Positions 36,697 to 45,527 of a stretch of 64,000 nt of DNA are shown here, one piece after another. This DNA comes from Alteromonas indica (GTDB taxonomy: Bacteria; Pseudomonadota; Gammaproteobacteria; Enterobacterales; Alteromonadaceae): contig PYVY01000017.1 in NCBI GenBank assembly GCA_003056425.1, forward strand, positions 1-64,000. The letters are read 5' to 3'. The notes under the pieces were generated by a model. The model had not been told where the DNA came from and did no database searches. It saw nothing but the letters and a program-made list of their open reading frames with translations. The first letter of the stretch is position 1. Each line of letters opens with the position of its first letter. The translations under genes were made by a program, and so were the position numbers.

Positions 36697-36751
36697 ATTA
36701 TTTCGCGTTTTCTACTTGAACCAGCGGTCGCTATTTGCCCGTTTGGGGCGC
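36697..36751 (-). promoter_or_regulatory. Island promoter 2: 17-bp box plus -10
   Basis: On the minus strand, box GCGCCCCAAACGGGCAA (from 36751) and -10 AATAAT (36702-36697), 49 bp apart. It serves the lipoprotein gene starting at 36659. Confidence 0.75.
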
Positions 36752-36763
36752 ACAGTTAAAAAA

Positions 36764-36779
36764 GGGGCCAATAGGCCCC
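36764..36779 (-). terminator. Terminator of the 475-aa lipoprotein gene
   Basis: GGGGCC/GGCCCC hairpin with a four-base loop; on the minus strand it is followed by TTTTTT. It lies right after the gene ending at 36788 and just upstream of island promoter 2. Confidence 0.85.
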
Positions 36780-36787
36780 GAGGTAAA

Positions 36788-38215
36788 CTATAAGGAATTG
36801 ACTTTATGTATTCCGCTCTCCATCGACGAACGGGGGAACACTGAAGGACACTTTGATACATCTGGTGAGTATGAGCTGGCTGTGAGATCGCGGGAGCATG
36901 TGAAAGCGTCCGCTCGTCCTGCGGATCGCATCAGCTCAGCCCTGTTGTCGAAGGCATTTGCTAGGTCTTCGAGGGTACTGCAAGCCGGATACAACCAGGT
37001 CATGAGGTTGGAGTTCTTCGCTGCATAAGTGTTACAGGTCTCGCGTTCGTGAACGGTTGACTGTGAACTCATGCCGCTGTCCCGCTTCAGATCCCGACGA
37101 CGCGTATAGAATTTCTGATCTGTCTGATTCGGCCCAGGATAAGCCCAGCTCGGAACGGAGTACCCGTTTGAAATGGCCGAATACTCGATCATGTATTCCC
37201 TGAGCAGCTTCGACTCACTCGCGACCAATTCAGCTACCTGTTGCCAGTTAAAGTCGGACCACGTGAGGCAATGCCAGCCTCCGTCTGTTGGGCGAGGCTC
37301 AAAGCCGAGGGCTACCGCGATTTCATCGACTGGCACAGGTTCATTGTTCCGAGACCTGGAGCCGAAAGGTGAGCACATGCCGCCCAAGTGCTCTGGCAGG
37401 ATTCCCTCAGAACGACCAACAAAGGCTGGTAAAGGCGCAGTGGGAGTGCGCCACTCACCTTCATCTGATAGTTTCCAAAGTGCTTTGGTGACCTCATTCA
37501 TAGAGCCAACCTGCTGTTGCATGGCTTTAGTGGTCATTTCCAGCGCTCTATGCGCACCTACACGGTCAATAGCCGCCGCGAATAAGGAACCCTTTACATC
37601 GGCGAAATGTACGTTTAGAACATAGTGAGCATGGTGTGTTGGTGTCCCGATGGTGCATTTACTACCATATTCTCGAAGTGCTCTCTGACGATGCTGTTCG
37701 AGAACTTCGTCATTTTCTCGCGCAACCTGCCACTCCACAAAGTCATCGAGGTCCATCTTCTTGCCCGCTTCCAGTTCGGCTCTCTGCCATTCCCCTTTCT
37801 GTAGATCCGGGGTACTGGCATAGGTAACCCGGCGCTTAACCTCTTCATCAGCGTACTGGGAGTAGGTCAGGAGGTTTCCAGATTCTCCAAAGCATTCTGA
37901 GAAACTGATTTTTCCTTTGAGTTCGGCCTGGCGCTCGAAAAACTCTTCTGTCCATGCATTGAATGCCTGCCATTCCTCACCTAGGGCTGACAGCATGACT
38001 GCGGCAGAGCGCATCGCTGCTGGTGAACCAAAATCACTTTCCACGAAGCCGACTGATTGCAGGGTAGTTAGCGCTCCTCCAGTGTCTATTGCAGTGGCTT
38101 GTGCTTCAGGGTGAGGGGCTTCACCGGTTAGGCTAGAGACAGGGTTGGACAGAGACGCGCAACCGCCTAGAAGGGCGACGCACACAGCCGTCGTAAATGG
38201 TTTGAGTATTTTCAT
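36788..38215 (-). CDS. Large putative lipoprotein of unknown function, 475 aa
   Basis: The signal peptide ends in LLGGC (Cys19). The mature protein of ~455 residues has about ten cysteines (for example SECFGESG, SKCTIG, GGMCSPFGS, WHCLTW, ETCNTYA, YPACSTL, FTCSRD, SKCPSVF), which fits an outer-membrane-anchored protein with several disulfides facing the periplasm or surface. I do not recognise the family. It forms its own unit: promoter 3 upstream with a palindrome and an AT-rich motif, and a terminator directly downstream. The same upstream layout precedes the pilin operon at 50440. Confidence 0.7.
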   Translation of the reverse strand: MKILKPFTTAVCVALLGGCASLSNPVSSLTGEAPHPEAQATAIDTGGALTTLQSVGFVESDFGSPAAMRSAAVMLSALGEEWQAFNAWTEEFFERQAELKGKISFSECFGESGNLLTYSQYADEEVKRRVTYASTPDLQKGEWQRAELEAGKKMDLDDFVEWQVARENDEVLEQHRQRALREYGSKCTIGTPTHHAHYVLNVHFADVKGSLFAAAIDRVGAHRALEMTTKAMQQQVGSMNEVTKALWKLSDEGEWRTPTAPLPAFVGRSEGILPEHLGGMCSPFGSRSRNNEPVPVDEIAVALGFEPRPTDGGWHCLTWSDFNWQQVAELVASESKLLREYMIEYSAISNGYSVPSWAYPGPNQTDQKFYTRRRDLKRDSGMSSQSTVHERETCNTYAAKNSNLMTWLYPACSTLEDLANAFDNRAELMRSAGRADAFTCSRDLTASSYSPDVSKCPSVFPRSSMESGIHKVNSL

Positions 38216-38246
38216 GGGTTATCCTCCGTTTTGATATAACAGAGGT

Positions 38247-38301
38247 ATTGTCCCGTAGACAGAGCAGAAACCTCGCCTGCGCTTTTGCCCGTTTGGGGCG
38301 C
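38247..38301 (-). promoter_or_regulatory. Island promoter 3: 17-bp box plus -10
   Basis: On the minus strand, box GCGCCCCAAACGGGCAA (from 38301) and -10 GACAAT (38252-38247), 49 bp apart. It serves the lipoprotein gene starting at 38215. Confidence 0.75.
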
Positions 38302-38323
38302 GTAGTTGAATTGACGGTGAAAA

Positions 38324-38339
38324 CTTTCACATGTGAAAG
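38324..38339. promoter_or_regulatory. 16-bp palindrome, copy 1
   Basis: Perfect CTTTCACATGTGAAAG, 22 bp upstream of the box of promoter 3. It is one of six copies in the island and the likely binding site of a dimeric protein. Confidence 0.8.
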
Positions 38340-38354
38340 AAATGGTATTTCCGA

Positions 38355-38375
38355 TTACCGTAATTATGATAATTA
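38355..38375. promoter_or_regulatory. AT-rich ACCGTAATTA motif, copy 1
   Basis: A 21-bp sequence starting TTACCGTAATTA and ending GATAATTA, differing by one base from the copy at 50242. It lies 15 bp beyond the palindrome upstream of promoter 3. Confidence 0.65.
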
Positions 38376-38415
38376 CAGTTATGAGTTATACCGCCGTCCG
38401 TGGCAGTTATCGTTG

Positions 38416-41400
38416 TCAGCGAGACAGTTCTATCCCTTCACGGTCGCGCCCTTGATTGTGCTGGGGAGATTCCTGCCGCTTTTGCTGTTCTCTCTGAGTC
38501 ATAACAGGATCCCAGAGTTTATCCATCAGATGATCTAGCGGGGCAAGGTCCCTGAACCGGCTTTCTTTGGCCGCCTGCTTCTGGCCTGTGCGTTGCTCTA
38601 CGGCCTTGATAAGACCCTCTCGGGAATCCGTATAGAGGTAAACTCCATGCTTTGCCCGTGAAATCTGGACATAGAACTGTTCGGTATTCAGCAGTGCCTT
38701 TCTGTCGGTCTCCGCGTGCACAAAGACGTTCTGAGCTGTTTTACCCTGGGCGGCATGTACGGTCATGGCATACCCATGATCCCAGTGGGAGTTTCCCAGC
38801 TTCGACATGTCGAACTCGGCAGTTTTTCCATTGGCAAGACGGAAGGTAGCGGTCGTCCCCTCAATTTTCTCTACAGTAGCCCAGTCGTTGTTCAGCCTGC
38901 CAGAAGGCTTATCATTGTCGCGCCAGACAATCTTTTCACCAACTGCCAGGCCGCTTTCGGCCAGGCTGAAGATCTGGACATTCTTGGCAGAATAACGCTC
39001 TGGAGAGAAACGTATTAAATCTGCCTGCTCAACCGAACCGTGCAGCTTTAGCAGGACATCCTGACCCTCACGCCCAACAACCTCGTAGTATGCTCCCTGC
39101 TTGATGCCTTCTCTCTTGAAGCTGCGGGCAAATCGGACGATCCGGCCATCTTGATATGTCCCAGTCAGTCGCCGCTCGGCTTCAGTCGAATCGACGGAAG
39201 ACAACCGCTGAACCCGAATTTCGTAGCCAAGGGTGCCTTCTTCCTTCAAAGCACTGCGAATAAGATCATTGGTACGGCTCCTACCTTCCCGGCTGGGCTC
39301 TAGAATGATGCTTTTGGCTCGCTCGTCTGGCGCGAGAGCCATGTAGTCCTTCACAAGCTCTTCCCTACGCAATTCACCGCTTTTTTCATGGTCGATTTTT
39401 CCATTCCCTTTCTGGGCGACCATCTCCTTGATCACACTACCGCTTTCTTGGATTCGGTCGAGTGCCTGTTTCGCCTTCTTCATCAAAGAGAGATAAACCG
39501 CATCCCTAGTTCCTCGGTTAGTCTGCCTAACGATTTCTTCTAGATGGTAGGTTTCCATCCCGTGATTCTGGAGCTGTCTGAAGCCAGCTCCAGCCTCTAC
39601 AGAAGCTAGCTGGCGAACATCACCAGTCAGCACAACACGAGCCCCCGATTGGCCCGCACGTTGCAGGAGGTCTCGCATTAGTTTGGTGCCGACCATGCTG
39701 GACTCATCCACAACCCAAAGTTGAGGCGTTTTCTCCAATATTTTTCCAAGCTCTTTACGTTCTGCCTGTAGTTCAGCTTTTTCATATCGGAATTCATCGA
39801 GCCGTTTCTGGTAGAGGGGGGAGTTATCAGGAATCCGAACCCCCGTTTTTTCGTCCGTGCCAGGATTGGCGAGAGCTTTTTCGAGTTGGTCCAGTCGATT
39901 GTCGATTTTGTCGATCTGGGAACGGGTTTTTCGCTCTTGAACCCACTCGTTCCGGCTCTGTGCTAGAAAGGATTGAATGGTTCCAGACTGAATTCCAGCG
40001 CCATCAGTCAAGCTCTGCCCAGCAGAGTTCGTGGGAGTAAGCCCCCTCACCTCATATCCCATCTCCCTTGCTGTCTCAGCTACCGTTCGTAGGACCGAGG
40101 TGGTTTTAGCAGTACCGGCGAAGCCCTGGACACCAATAATCCGGTTTTTCGAGGTGAGAATTCCCTCGGTAGCACGCTTCTGGTCAGAGTTCCACTCGTA
40201 ACCGGCGGCATTGGCCTTCTCCTCTGCCTTGGCGATGGCCTCTGTCGCTCTCTCCTTACTGCAAAGAGACCCGGCGCGATTTCTACCGATGTACTCCTCC
40301 TTCAGCATCTCGTCTTCCATTACGATGGCCGCTTTCGAGGTGTAACCTCGAACATCTACCTCCTGCTGACTCACCTTGTCGTAGATGCGGACGGACTTTT
40401 CTTGAAGCAATCCATCACTCGCCGCTGCGTCGATGGCGTTCTGGACATCAGTAAGAACAACCCGAGAACCAGCGTAACGGCTGGCCTCTTTGAGAAGCTT
40501 ATGGCGAGACCAAGAGGTGTCACGTTCACCAAGGTGTTCGGCAGCCCACATTACTGCCTCATTCGCTAGCTGAACCCGCTCCAAAAGAGCTTCTGTCTTC
40601 TTTTCAACCGTCGGTTGATTTGCCTTCGATTGAGCAATGACTTCCTTCAGTTCATTAAGTTTGTCTCCTCCGATTTCGTTATGCCATCGTTCAAGAAGCT
40701 CGCCGCGCTCAGCGTGGACCTTCCTATCCCGTGTATCGAGGGTGGCTGTTTCTTTCTCGGCGGCAGTCGCTGTGTCTCTAGTTTTTCCAAGCCCCTCTAA
40801 GGCACCCTCAATTGCTTGGCTTCGTTTAGAGTATTGATCGATAAGCTCTTCAGGAACTCCCCGAATTTCCCAACTCCCATCTTTACCATGCTCAATTTCA
40901 TAGCCCAGAGGACTCGTCCTTACAGCCAAGTTTTGCCGATAAACGAGACCCAGAAGCTTCTGGTCGATGAAAAGTGGCTTGTTCTCGATAGATCTCCATT
41001 GTCCGTCTGCTCGTTGGGTCGCATTCATAACCACAGAGTGGGTGTGCAGAAACGGATCAAGAGCGCGGCTAGTTGTATGCTTGAAAGTGGCAGCTACCAT
41101 CGAAGCAGTTTTCTCGTAATCAACTGTGTTCTCAGCTCGGTTACGGTTCCTGGTTACAATGTACTCTTGCTCTATATAACGAAGCGTAGCCTTCACCGCC
41201 TCATCGTGGGCTTCCAGTAACCGCTGGTCACCTGCGACCTCGGCCAGAATTGAAACGCTCTTTGGTGCTGAGAAAGTTAAGTCAATTCCTGGTTGGTGCT
41301 TCCATTCGCCGTCTCTGACAGTTCCAAGTCTCTGCCCGTCCGGGAGCTGGCCTTCCAGGAGAGCTTTGAAGGTTTCTCGGTCCACGTCTCCTGACAAACC

Positions 41401-41520
41401 TAGCGCTGCTGCGCCCGAGCCGACCCACCCAGACGGCGACAAACCGTCTACATAGTAATCGTCGTGTTCAAAGTAGTGACCCGCTTGGGCCGCACTTTTT
41501 ATAGCTTTTGGTGACATCAT
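38416..41520 (-). CDS. MOBF relaxase-helicase (TrwC/TraI family), 1034 aa
   Basis: The relaxase nicks oriT, stays bound to the transferred strand and unwinds it. The N-terminal ~300 residues are the TrwC-like relaxase domain: paired tyrosines in AGHYFEHDDYYVDG (Tyr16, Tyr22, Tyr23), the LTFSAPKSVSILAEVAGD motif and the metal-binding histidines in DPFLHTHSVVMN. The middle is a RecD-type helicase with Walker A GFAGTAKTTSVL and Walker B LWVVDESSMVG, and a C-terminal motif MTVHAAQGKTAQNV. The length matches the R388 TrwC class. The start overlaps the coupling-protein stop (ATGA). SGI1 itself lacks a relaxase of this kind. Confidence 0.93.
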   Translation of the reverse strand: MMSPKAIKSAAQAGHYFEHDDYYVDGLSPSGWVGSGAAALGLSGDVDRETFKALLEGQLPDGQRLGTVRDGEWKHQPGIDLTFSAPKSVSILAEVAGDQRLLEAHDEAVKATLRYIEQEYIVTRNRNRAENTVDYEKTASMVAATFKHTTSRALDPFLHTHSVVMNATQRADGQWRSIENKPLFIDQKLLGLVYRQNLAVRTSPLGYEIEHGKDGSWEIRGVPEELIDQYSKRSQAIEGALEGLGKTRDTATAAEKETATLDTRDRKVHAERGELLERWHNEIGGDKLNELKEVIAQSKANQPTVEKKTEALLERVQLANEAVMWAAEHLGERDTSWSRHKLLKEASRYAGSRVVLTDVQNAIDAAASDGLLQEKSVRIYDKVSQQEVDVRGYTSKAAIVMEDEMLKEEYIGRNRAGSLCSKERATEAIAKAEEKANAAGYEWNSDQKRATEGILTSKNRIIGVQGFAGTAKTTSVLRTVAETAREMGYEVRGLTPTNSAGQSLTDGAGIQSGTIQSFLAQSRNEWVQERKTRSQIDKIDNRLDQLEKALANPGTDEKTGVRIPDNSPLYQKRLDEFRYEKAELQAERKELGKILEKTPQLWVVDESSMVGTKLMRDLLQRAGQSGARVVLTGDVRQLASVEAGAGFRQLQNHGMETYHLEEIVRQTNRGTRDAVYLSLMKKAKQALDRIQESGSVIKEMVAQKGNGKIDHEKSGELRREELVKDYMALAPDERAKSIILEPSREGRSRTNDLIRSALKEEGTLGYEIRVQRLSSVDSTEAERRLTGTYQDGRIVRFARSFKREGIKQGAYYEVVGREGQDVLLKLHGSVEQADLIRFSPERYSAKNVQIFSLAESGLAVGEKIVWRDNDKPSGRLNNDWATVEKIEGTTATFRLANGKTAEFDMSKLGNSHWDHGYAMTVHAAQGKTAQNVFVHAETDRKALLNTEQFYVQISRAKHGVYLYTDSREGLIKAVEQRTGQKQAAKESRFRDLAPLDHLMDKLWDPVMTQREQQKRQESPQHNQGRDREGIELSR

Positions 41521-43805
41521 GATTTTTTATCTCCCAAAAGATCCGAAAACAGGAAATCGTTATCCATGCCCATTGAGTCAAGAATTTCCTGCACTTCTCG
41601 TTGAGTATTGCCAGACGGCTTTTCCTGAGATTCTTCACGAGGCTCTAAATCTTCGGTTTCTATGGTTTGTTCGTTAAGTACAGACTCAGTTACCGACGTG
41701 CCCTTCGAGGCGCGAGCCGAATTAAGGAGGCGCATACCTACTGTTTCGTTCTCATCACCCTGGATAAAACTTTCAGAAATCGACGGTAACGGCAGGAATG
41801 GCACGTCGAGACGAGCTTTACCTTCTACCCCCCAAATCTTGGCGTAGCAGGACAGATCCGGAAGGCCCGTAATCTCGCTGTCCAGCACGATCTTTCTGCT
41901 TTGGCGTTTGGATGAAACTCTCACGCCATCGCGGATGTCGTCAGCGGAGTAATTAAGATCTTCGTCTATCTCCTCTCTCTCGGCGTCACCAAGCACCTTG
42001 GAAACCCATTCGGCAGTATCTGAGTTGTTTAGACGGAAGTGGAGCTGGGTAGAGCACAGGCCAAGGATTGTTTTGGAAGTGTTCTTGCCGAATTCCTCTT
42101 CAAGCTGATTAATTTCCTGAATACCCAGAACAACAGCGGCGCCAAAGCCTCTTCCCTCCGCCATTAGCATTGAGAGGGCTGGTATCTTTTTGAGGCTAGG
42201 GAGTTCATCAACGATCAGCCACAAAGTCCTATCATTGTCCACGCCGCGCGCCATGAGGCCCTTGGCAGTAGACTGAATCCATGTAGATATCAAAGGCTTC
42301 TGGATCTCGATGTCGGACTCCCGAACCGGCAGAAACAGCCATGAGTCATCTGCGTTTTGGCCGTCACCCTCGGCAATCCAATTGCGGATCGAGAAGAAGC
42401 CTTGGGATTCTTTCTCTTTGAGCAACCGCAAAGGTCGGACTCCATCAACGATGGTTGAACGGATGCTTTCAAGCGTTTTCTCGTTATCCTCGTTGAAGTA
42501 GGCAGATGCAGGGGTTCCGGCTACAAGCTCTTGGAGCAGTTCTGCGTCGTTCCACGCCGTGGCTTGAAGAAGCGTTAGCACAGACCTAGGTCCATCGAGA
42601 TACAAGGTTTGAAGCGCTGACGAGACTACGTTGCGAGCAGCGTTGGTGAAAAACTTATCGTTGCCACCCCCGTTGCTGCTATTTTGTGGGAATAAGGTTT
42701 CTGCGATCCAGTCAGCATCAAATGGAGAAGCCATTTCCTCCCAGGGCGTCCATTGGTGAGACCGGCTGTCTGACGGATTGAGGATGTGGTCAACTCCGTC
42801 CCGGTAGAACTTTTCAACAAACTCTCCCTTTTTGTCGTAAACCACAGCTCTATCGCCACGTGCGCGAATCGCCTTCAGCAGATGGGTTAAAGCCGTCGAT
42901 TTACCCGCACCGGTAGTACCACTGATAAGAGTGTGTTTTTTGGAAAAGGCTGAAGGTAGCGGGAACTCCTCCGCCAAAGATGCTATGAACTCAGATCTGC
43001 GACGATTCGCATACTCATCGAGACCACAAAGAAGACGTATAAAGCGATTATCAGAGTTAGCGTCATCAGGGTTATGACCAGCCTTTTTCAGGGCTGTCTG
43101 CAAAGCGGTGTCGGTCGGCATACAGTTACGATTCTCGACACTGAGATTATTGATGACCCTGACAGCAAATTTATGGTCAAAGCCAGCGGACCCCAGAATA
43201 GAACTCCATGCAACCGCAGAGGGCATTGGAACCCTGTAACTATCGATCATGGGCCTGCACCGGGCAGGGATGTACTGAAGTGACAGTTCAGAAGCCCCAT
43301 GTTTACTGATTACTTCGCGCTTAAGTTCGTCATCGGATACCAGCTTTGCTCCACGAATAAATTTGTCTTCCTTAATTTCCTTTCCCCGCCTTGCTGCCTT
43401 TATCGCGAGAAAAACGCCCATGGGAATATAGAGTACAAGAACGACAATAAAAGACATGCCAAATTGACCAATTACATTGCTTGCCGCTGATTTGAAAAAT
43501 TGCTCTTCCGTGACAAGTTTCAAAGGTAGAGTGCCATTTCCCTCTATGGGAACACACTCGCTAATCGATACTGATGAAAATGGGTGTATCATTCCTTTTA
43601 AGTGCGCCCAGTAGTACGTAACAGAATTACTCAGAGCACACTTATCCACCGACACCCACACGTATATAAATGAAACTACAGCAGCTAGTATAAGTCCCAA
43701 TAGGATCAGCCAAGCGAAGCTGAATAAAAACATTTGTTGACCATGGAGCCATGTATCGGCTCCACGAATGAAATCGCCTACTCTTCCTTTTCTAATTTCC
43801 GGCAT
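41517..43805 (-). CDS. Type IV coupling protein (TrwB/TraD family), 762 aa
   Basis: The coupling protein is the membrane ATPase that hands the relaxosome to the secretion channel. Two N-terminal membrane spans (about residues 26-50 and 120-145) flank a periplasmic loop. The nucleotide-binding domain has Walker A ISGTTGAGKSTAL and Walker B LWLIVDELPSL. The C-terminal ~100 residues are acidic. I chose ATG 43805 because the GGGGGGG ribosome binding site is six bases upstream. It overlaps both neighbours, giving a trwA-trwB-trwC order. No VirB/Tra channel genes are present on the island. Confidence 0.92.
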   Translation of the reverse strand: MPEIRKGRVGDFIRGADTWLHGQQMFLFSFAWLILLGLILAAVVSFIYVWVSVDKCALSNSVTYYWAHLKGMIHPFSSVSISECVPIEGNGTLPLKLVTEEQFFKSAASNVIGQFGMSFIVVLVLYIPMGVFLAIKAARRGKEIKEDKFIRGAKLVSDDELKREVISKHGASELSLQYIPARCRPMIDSYRVPMPSAVAWSSILGSAGFDHKFAVRVINNLSVENRNCMPTDTALQTALKKAGHNPDDANSDNRFIRLLCGLDEYANRRRSEFIASLAEEFPLPSAFSKKHTLISGTTGAGKSTALTHLLKAIRARGDRAVVYDKKGEFVEKFYRDGVDHILNPSDSRSHQWTPWEEMASPFDADWIAETLFPQNSSNGGGNDKFFTNAARNVVSSALQTLYLDGPRSVLTLLQATAWNDAELLQELVAGTPASAYFNEDNEKTLESIRSTIVDGVRPLRLLKEKESQGFFSIRNWIAEGDGQNADDSWLFLPVRESDIEIQKPLISTWIQSTAKGLMARGVDNDRTLWLIVDELPSLKKIPALSMLMAEGRGFGAAVVLGIQEINQLEEEFGKNTSKTILGLCSTQLHFRLNNSDTAEWVSKVLGDAEREEIDEDLNYSADDIRDGVRVSSKRQSRKIVLDSEITGLPDLSCYAKIWGVEGKARLDVPFLPLPSISESFIQGDENETVGMRLLNSARASKGTSVTESVLNEQTIETEDLEPREESQEKPSGNTQREVQEILDSMGMDNDFLFSDLLGDKKS

Positions 43806-44148
43806 TGTCATCCCCCCCGGCAAAATGCTGACGAAGCGTGTTAGTCATATTCGAAATAGCTTGTTTGGCTTCTACCAACTCATCATGTGAGCATGTCTTT
43901 TTCAGCAAATAATCGCCTGTTGCCACATTAATTGAAATCAAGTTAACCAATTGCTCATAGATGCTTTTCTGGTCCCCTTTAATAAGACGGACTTCATTCA
44001 AAACCGAGTCGTCGTTTATGGCCTGCTCGATTAGGGAAACTGCAGTTTTGCTGATGGTCTGGCCCGACTCTTGGGCCAGCTCCTTCAGTAAAAGGTGAAC
44101 AGCTCGGCTGGGATAGATTTGGATCCGATACGCCTTAGAAACTCCCAT
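43792..44148 (-). CDS. TrwA-like ribbon-helix-helix relaxosome protein, 118 aa
   Basis: The first ~50 residues look like a ribbon-helix-helix DNA-binding domain (AYRIQIYPSRAVHLLLKELAQESGQTISKTAVSLIEQA). The rest is helical, as in TrwA. Such proteins bind oriT, help the relaxase and stimulate the coupling protein, and they often repress their own operon. Its ATG shares one base with the upstream TAA stop. The identification rests on the fold, length and position before the coupling protein. Confidence 0.78.
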   Translation of the reverse strand: MGVSKAYRIQIYPSRAVHLLLKELAQESGQTISKTAVSLIEQAINDDSVLNEVRLIKGDQKSIYEQLVNLISINVATGDYLLKKTCSHDELVEAKQAISNMTNTLRQHFAGGDDNAGN

Positions 44149-44579
44149 TAGTGTCCCTCCTGCACCCGGTTTCTACGTTCCTGACTCCCTTGTAACTCCG
44201 AATGCTCGGCGGTGCAGGGAGTCCCCTCAGACGGCGCAACAGCGCCGGATGAGACAGCCCACTCGCGGTGAGTGGGGTGTGGAGAAAAATCAGGACGAAG
44301 ACCTGATTTTACGACCCCGTTCTGGGGTCCCCGAGCCGCTAGGCTTGGGGTGGTGTTTGGAGGGAAGTCTGCAAGTCTCTGGAACTGCTCCGCCAGCTTT
44401 TTTATGGCATATTCGCGTCGCTTTTCGCCCAGGATCGAGAGACGAAATACAACAGTTTGGATTGCCTCCTCGGCGGTTAAAGTATCTGCTGCCTCCTCCA
44501 GAATTCGCAGATATGTACTGCCGCAGCAATGGAAGCAAGTATGGGGGCTACTGAGTGTGAAAATATTATTCTTTTTCAT
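44148..44579 (-). CDS. Hypothetical protein with CHCCG motif, 143 aa
   Basis: I do not recognise the family. The N terminus has SSPHTCFHCCGSTYLRILEEA, which may bind a metal, followed by a helical region to about residue 75. The last ~70 residues are Pro/Gly/Ser-rich and probably disordered. ATG 44579 is preferred because GGAGG lies seven bases upstream. It lies in the mobilization operon between the small lipoprotein and the TrwA-like gene, overlapping both, so a relaxosome-related role is likely. Confidence 0.6.
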   Translation of the reverse strand: MKKNNIFTLSSPHTCFHCCGSTYLRILEEAADTLTAEEAIQTVVFRLSILGEKRREYAIKKLAEQFQRLADFPPNTTPSLAARGPQNGVVKSGLRPDFSPHPTHREWAVSSGAVAPSEGTPCTAEHSELQGSQERRNRVQEGH

Positions 44580-44853
44580 TAGATACCCTCCCGTCATCCA
44601 CGTTTGCTGTGAATTTTATGAAGGTGCACTCGTCTAGCTGGCGACTGTAATGTCGGCGTAACTGCTTTCCGGTTCTCTCTTTGTTATCGGAATTGAACTT
44701 GGCTGGGTCATATCTCAGGTGGCAAAGCGACTCACCATTTTTGCTCTCTACATGTACTTGAACTCCATCTATCTTGTTTGGGTTGTATGCGCACCCCGAG
44801 AGTCCAATTAACAGCGCGGTAACCGCGCCACAAAACGTTTTATTCAGCGTCAT
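44566..44853 (-). CDS. Small lipoprotein, 95 aa
   Basis: The signal peptide ends in the lipobox GLSGC (Cys21), so the 75-residue mature part should be membrane-anchored in the periplasm. It contains two more cysteines. It is the first gene of the mobilization operon, with GAGGAG as ribosome binding site and island promoter 4 upstream. The position resembles entry-exclusion lipoproteins of some conjugative systems; the family is not recognised. Confidence 0.65.
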   Translation of the reverse strand: MTLNKTFCGAVTALLIGLSGCAYNPNKIDGVQVHVESKNGESLCHLRYDPAKFNSDNKERTGKQLRRHYSRQLDECTFIKFTANVDDGRVSNEKE

Positions 44854-44883
44854 TTGAAATCTCCTCTTCTTGATGACAGAGGT

Positions 44884-44938
44884 AGACTTACACGGGACTC
44901 CCAAAAGCAACGGACGTGTTCTTGCCCGTTTTGGGTGC
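44884..44938 (-). promoter_or_regulatory. Island promoter 4: 17-bp box plus -10
   Basis: On the minus strand, box GCACCCAAAACGGGCAA (from 44938) and a weak -10 AAGTCT or TAAGTC about 49 bp downstream. It should drive the whole mobilization operon from 44853 to 38416. Confidence 0.7.
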
Positions 44939-44979
44939 ATAAGAAAAAAAGCAGTAAAAAATCTATCCTTAGTATTGAA

Positions 44980-45000
44980 TATAGGCATAATATGCCTATA
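44980..45000 (+). promoter_or_regulatory. Operator-like inverted repeat over a -10 box, copy 1
   Basis: TATAGGCAT and ATGCCTATA are separated by three bases, and the right arm runs into TATAAT (44997-45002). TTGAAT at 44975-44980 can serve as -35 with 16 bp spacing. It would control the gene at 45052. A related copy is at 46149. Confidence 0.7.
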
Positions 45001-45051
45001 ATAAAGATAAGGGCCGGGCATTCTGCCAAGGCCAAAACCAGAGGAAATCTG

Positions 45052-45372
45052 ATGATGAATACAGTGTCTAACTTAAACACCGATAGCTTTGTTTTCGCGA
45101 TGATTTGCGACGTTCTTGCCGACCTGAAGGTAGCTGACCCGCTATCTACCGCTATGGATTGGGAGGAGTATCAGACCAGAGAGGGAGACACCTACCTTGC
45201 TCCCGAGGGGTTCGCTCCTGTCATGGTTTACCGCACTTCCGAGCACCACTGGGAGATCGCACGGGGCGACCAGCTCGGTCTTGAGGTCACCAAGGAGGCT
45301 GTTCGAAGAGCAATTCATGGCTTCGGTCTAAGCGAACTAAAACCATTACTGAAACGGCTCCACCAGGCTTAA
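45052..45372 (+). CDS. Hypothetical protein, 106 aa
   Basis: The gene begins at ATG 45052 (or 45055) after GAGG with good spacing; a longer open frame upstream is not supported because it runs through the promoter. The protein is acidic in the first half and has no membrane span. It is followed by a terminator, so it is a single-gene unit. Its promoter lies inside the ATAGGCA inverted repeat, divergent from the mobilization operon, which suggests a regulatory or oriT-linked role. The family is unknown. Confidence 0.65.
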   Translation: MMNTVSNLNTDSFVFAMICDVLADLKVADPLSTAMDWEEYQTREGDTYLAPEGFAPVMVYRTSEHHWEIARGDQLGLEVTKEAVRRAIHGFGLSELKPLLKRLHQA

Positions 45373-45382
45373 CGCATACATT

Positions 45383-45402
45383 AGCCCCGGTCTACCGGGG
45401 CT
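45383..45402 (+). terminator. Terminator after the 106-aa gene
   Basis: AGCCCCGG/CCGGGGCT hairpin with a four-base loop, followed by TTT. It lies 11 bp after the stop codon. Confidence 0.8.
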
Positions 45403-45527
45403 TTCGCGTTTGAGGCGCAATTGCTCCTGAAGGGCTCTCAGAAGACCTCGAAGTAATGCTCGCCTCTGTCCTAGAAGGTCTGGAGTCCCCAAGAGCCTTT
45501 AAAAAATCCCAAAATTAAGGAGAGTAA

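Noticed and set aside
44854..45051. N-terminal extension of the 106-aa protein
   Set aside because: The frame is open from 44854, but this would run through the box promoter of the opposite unit and the -10/operator, while ATG 45052 has a good ribosome binding site.
45399..45416. A ninth copy of the 17-bp box (GCGCCTCAAACGCGAAA on the minus strand)
   Set aside because: Several mismatches at conserved positions, it overlaps the terminator of the 106-aa gene, and no gene lies downstream in that direction.
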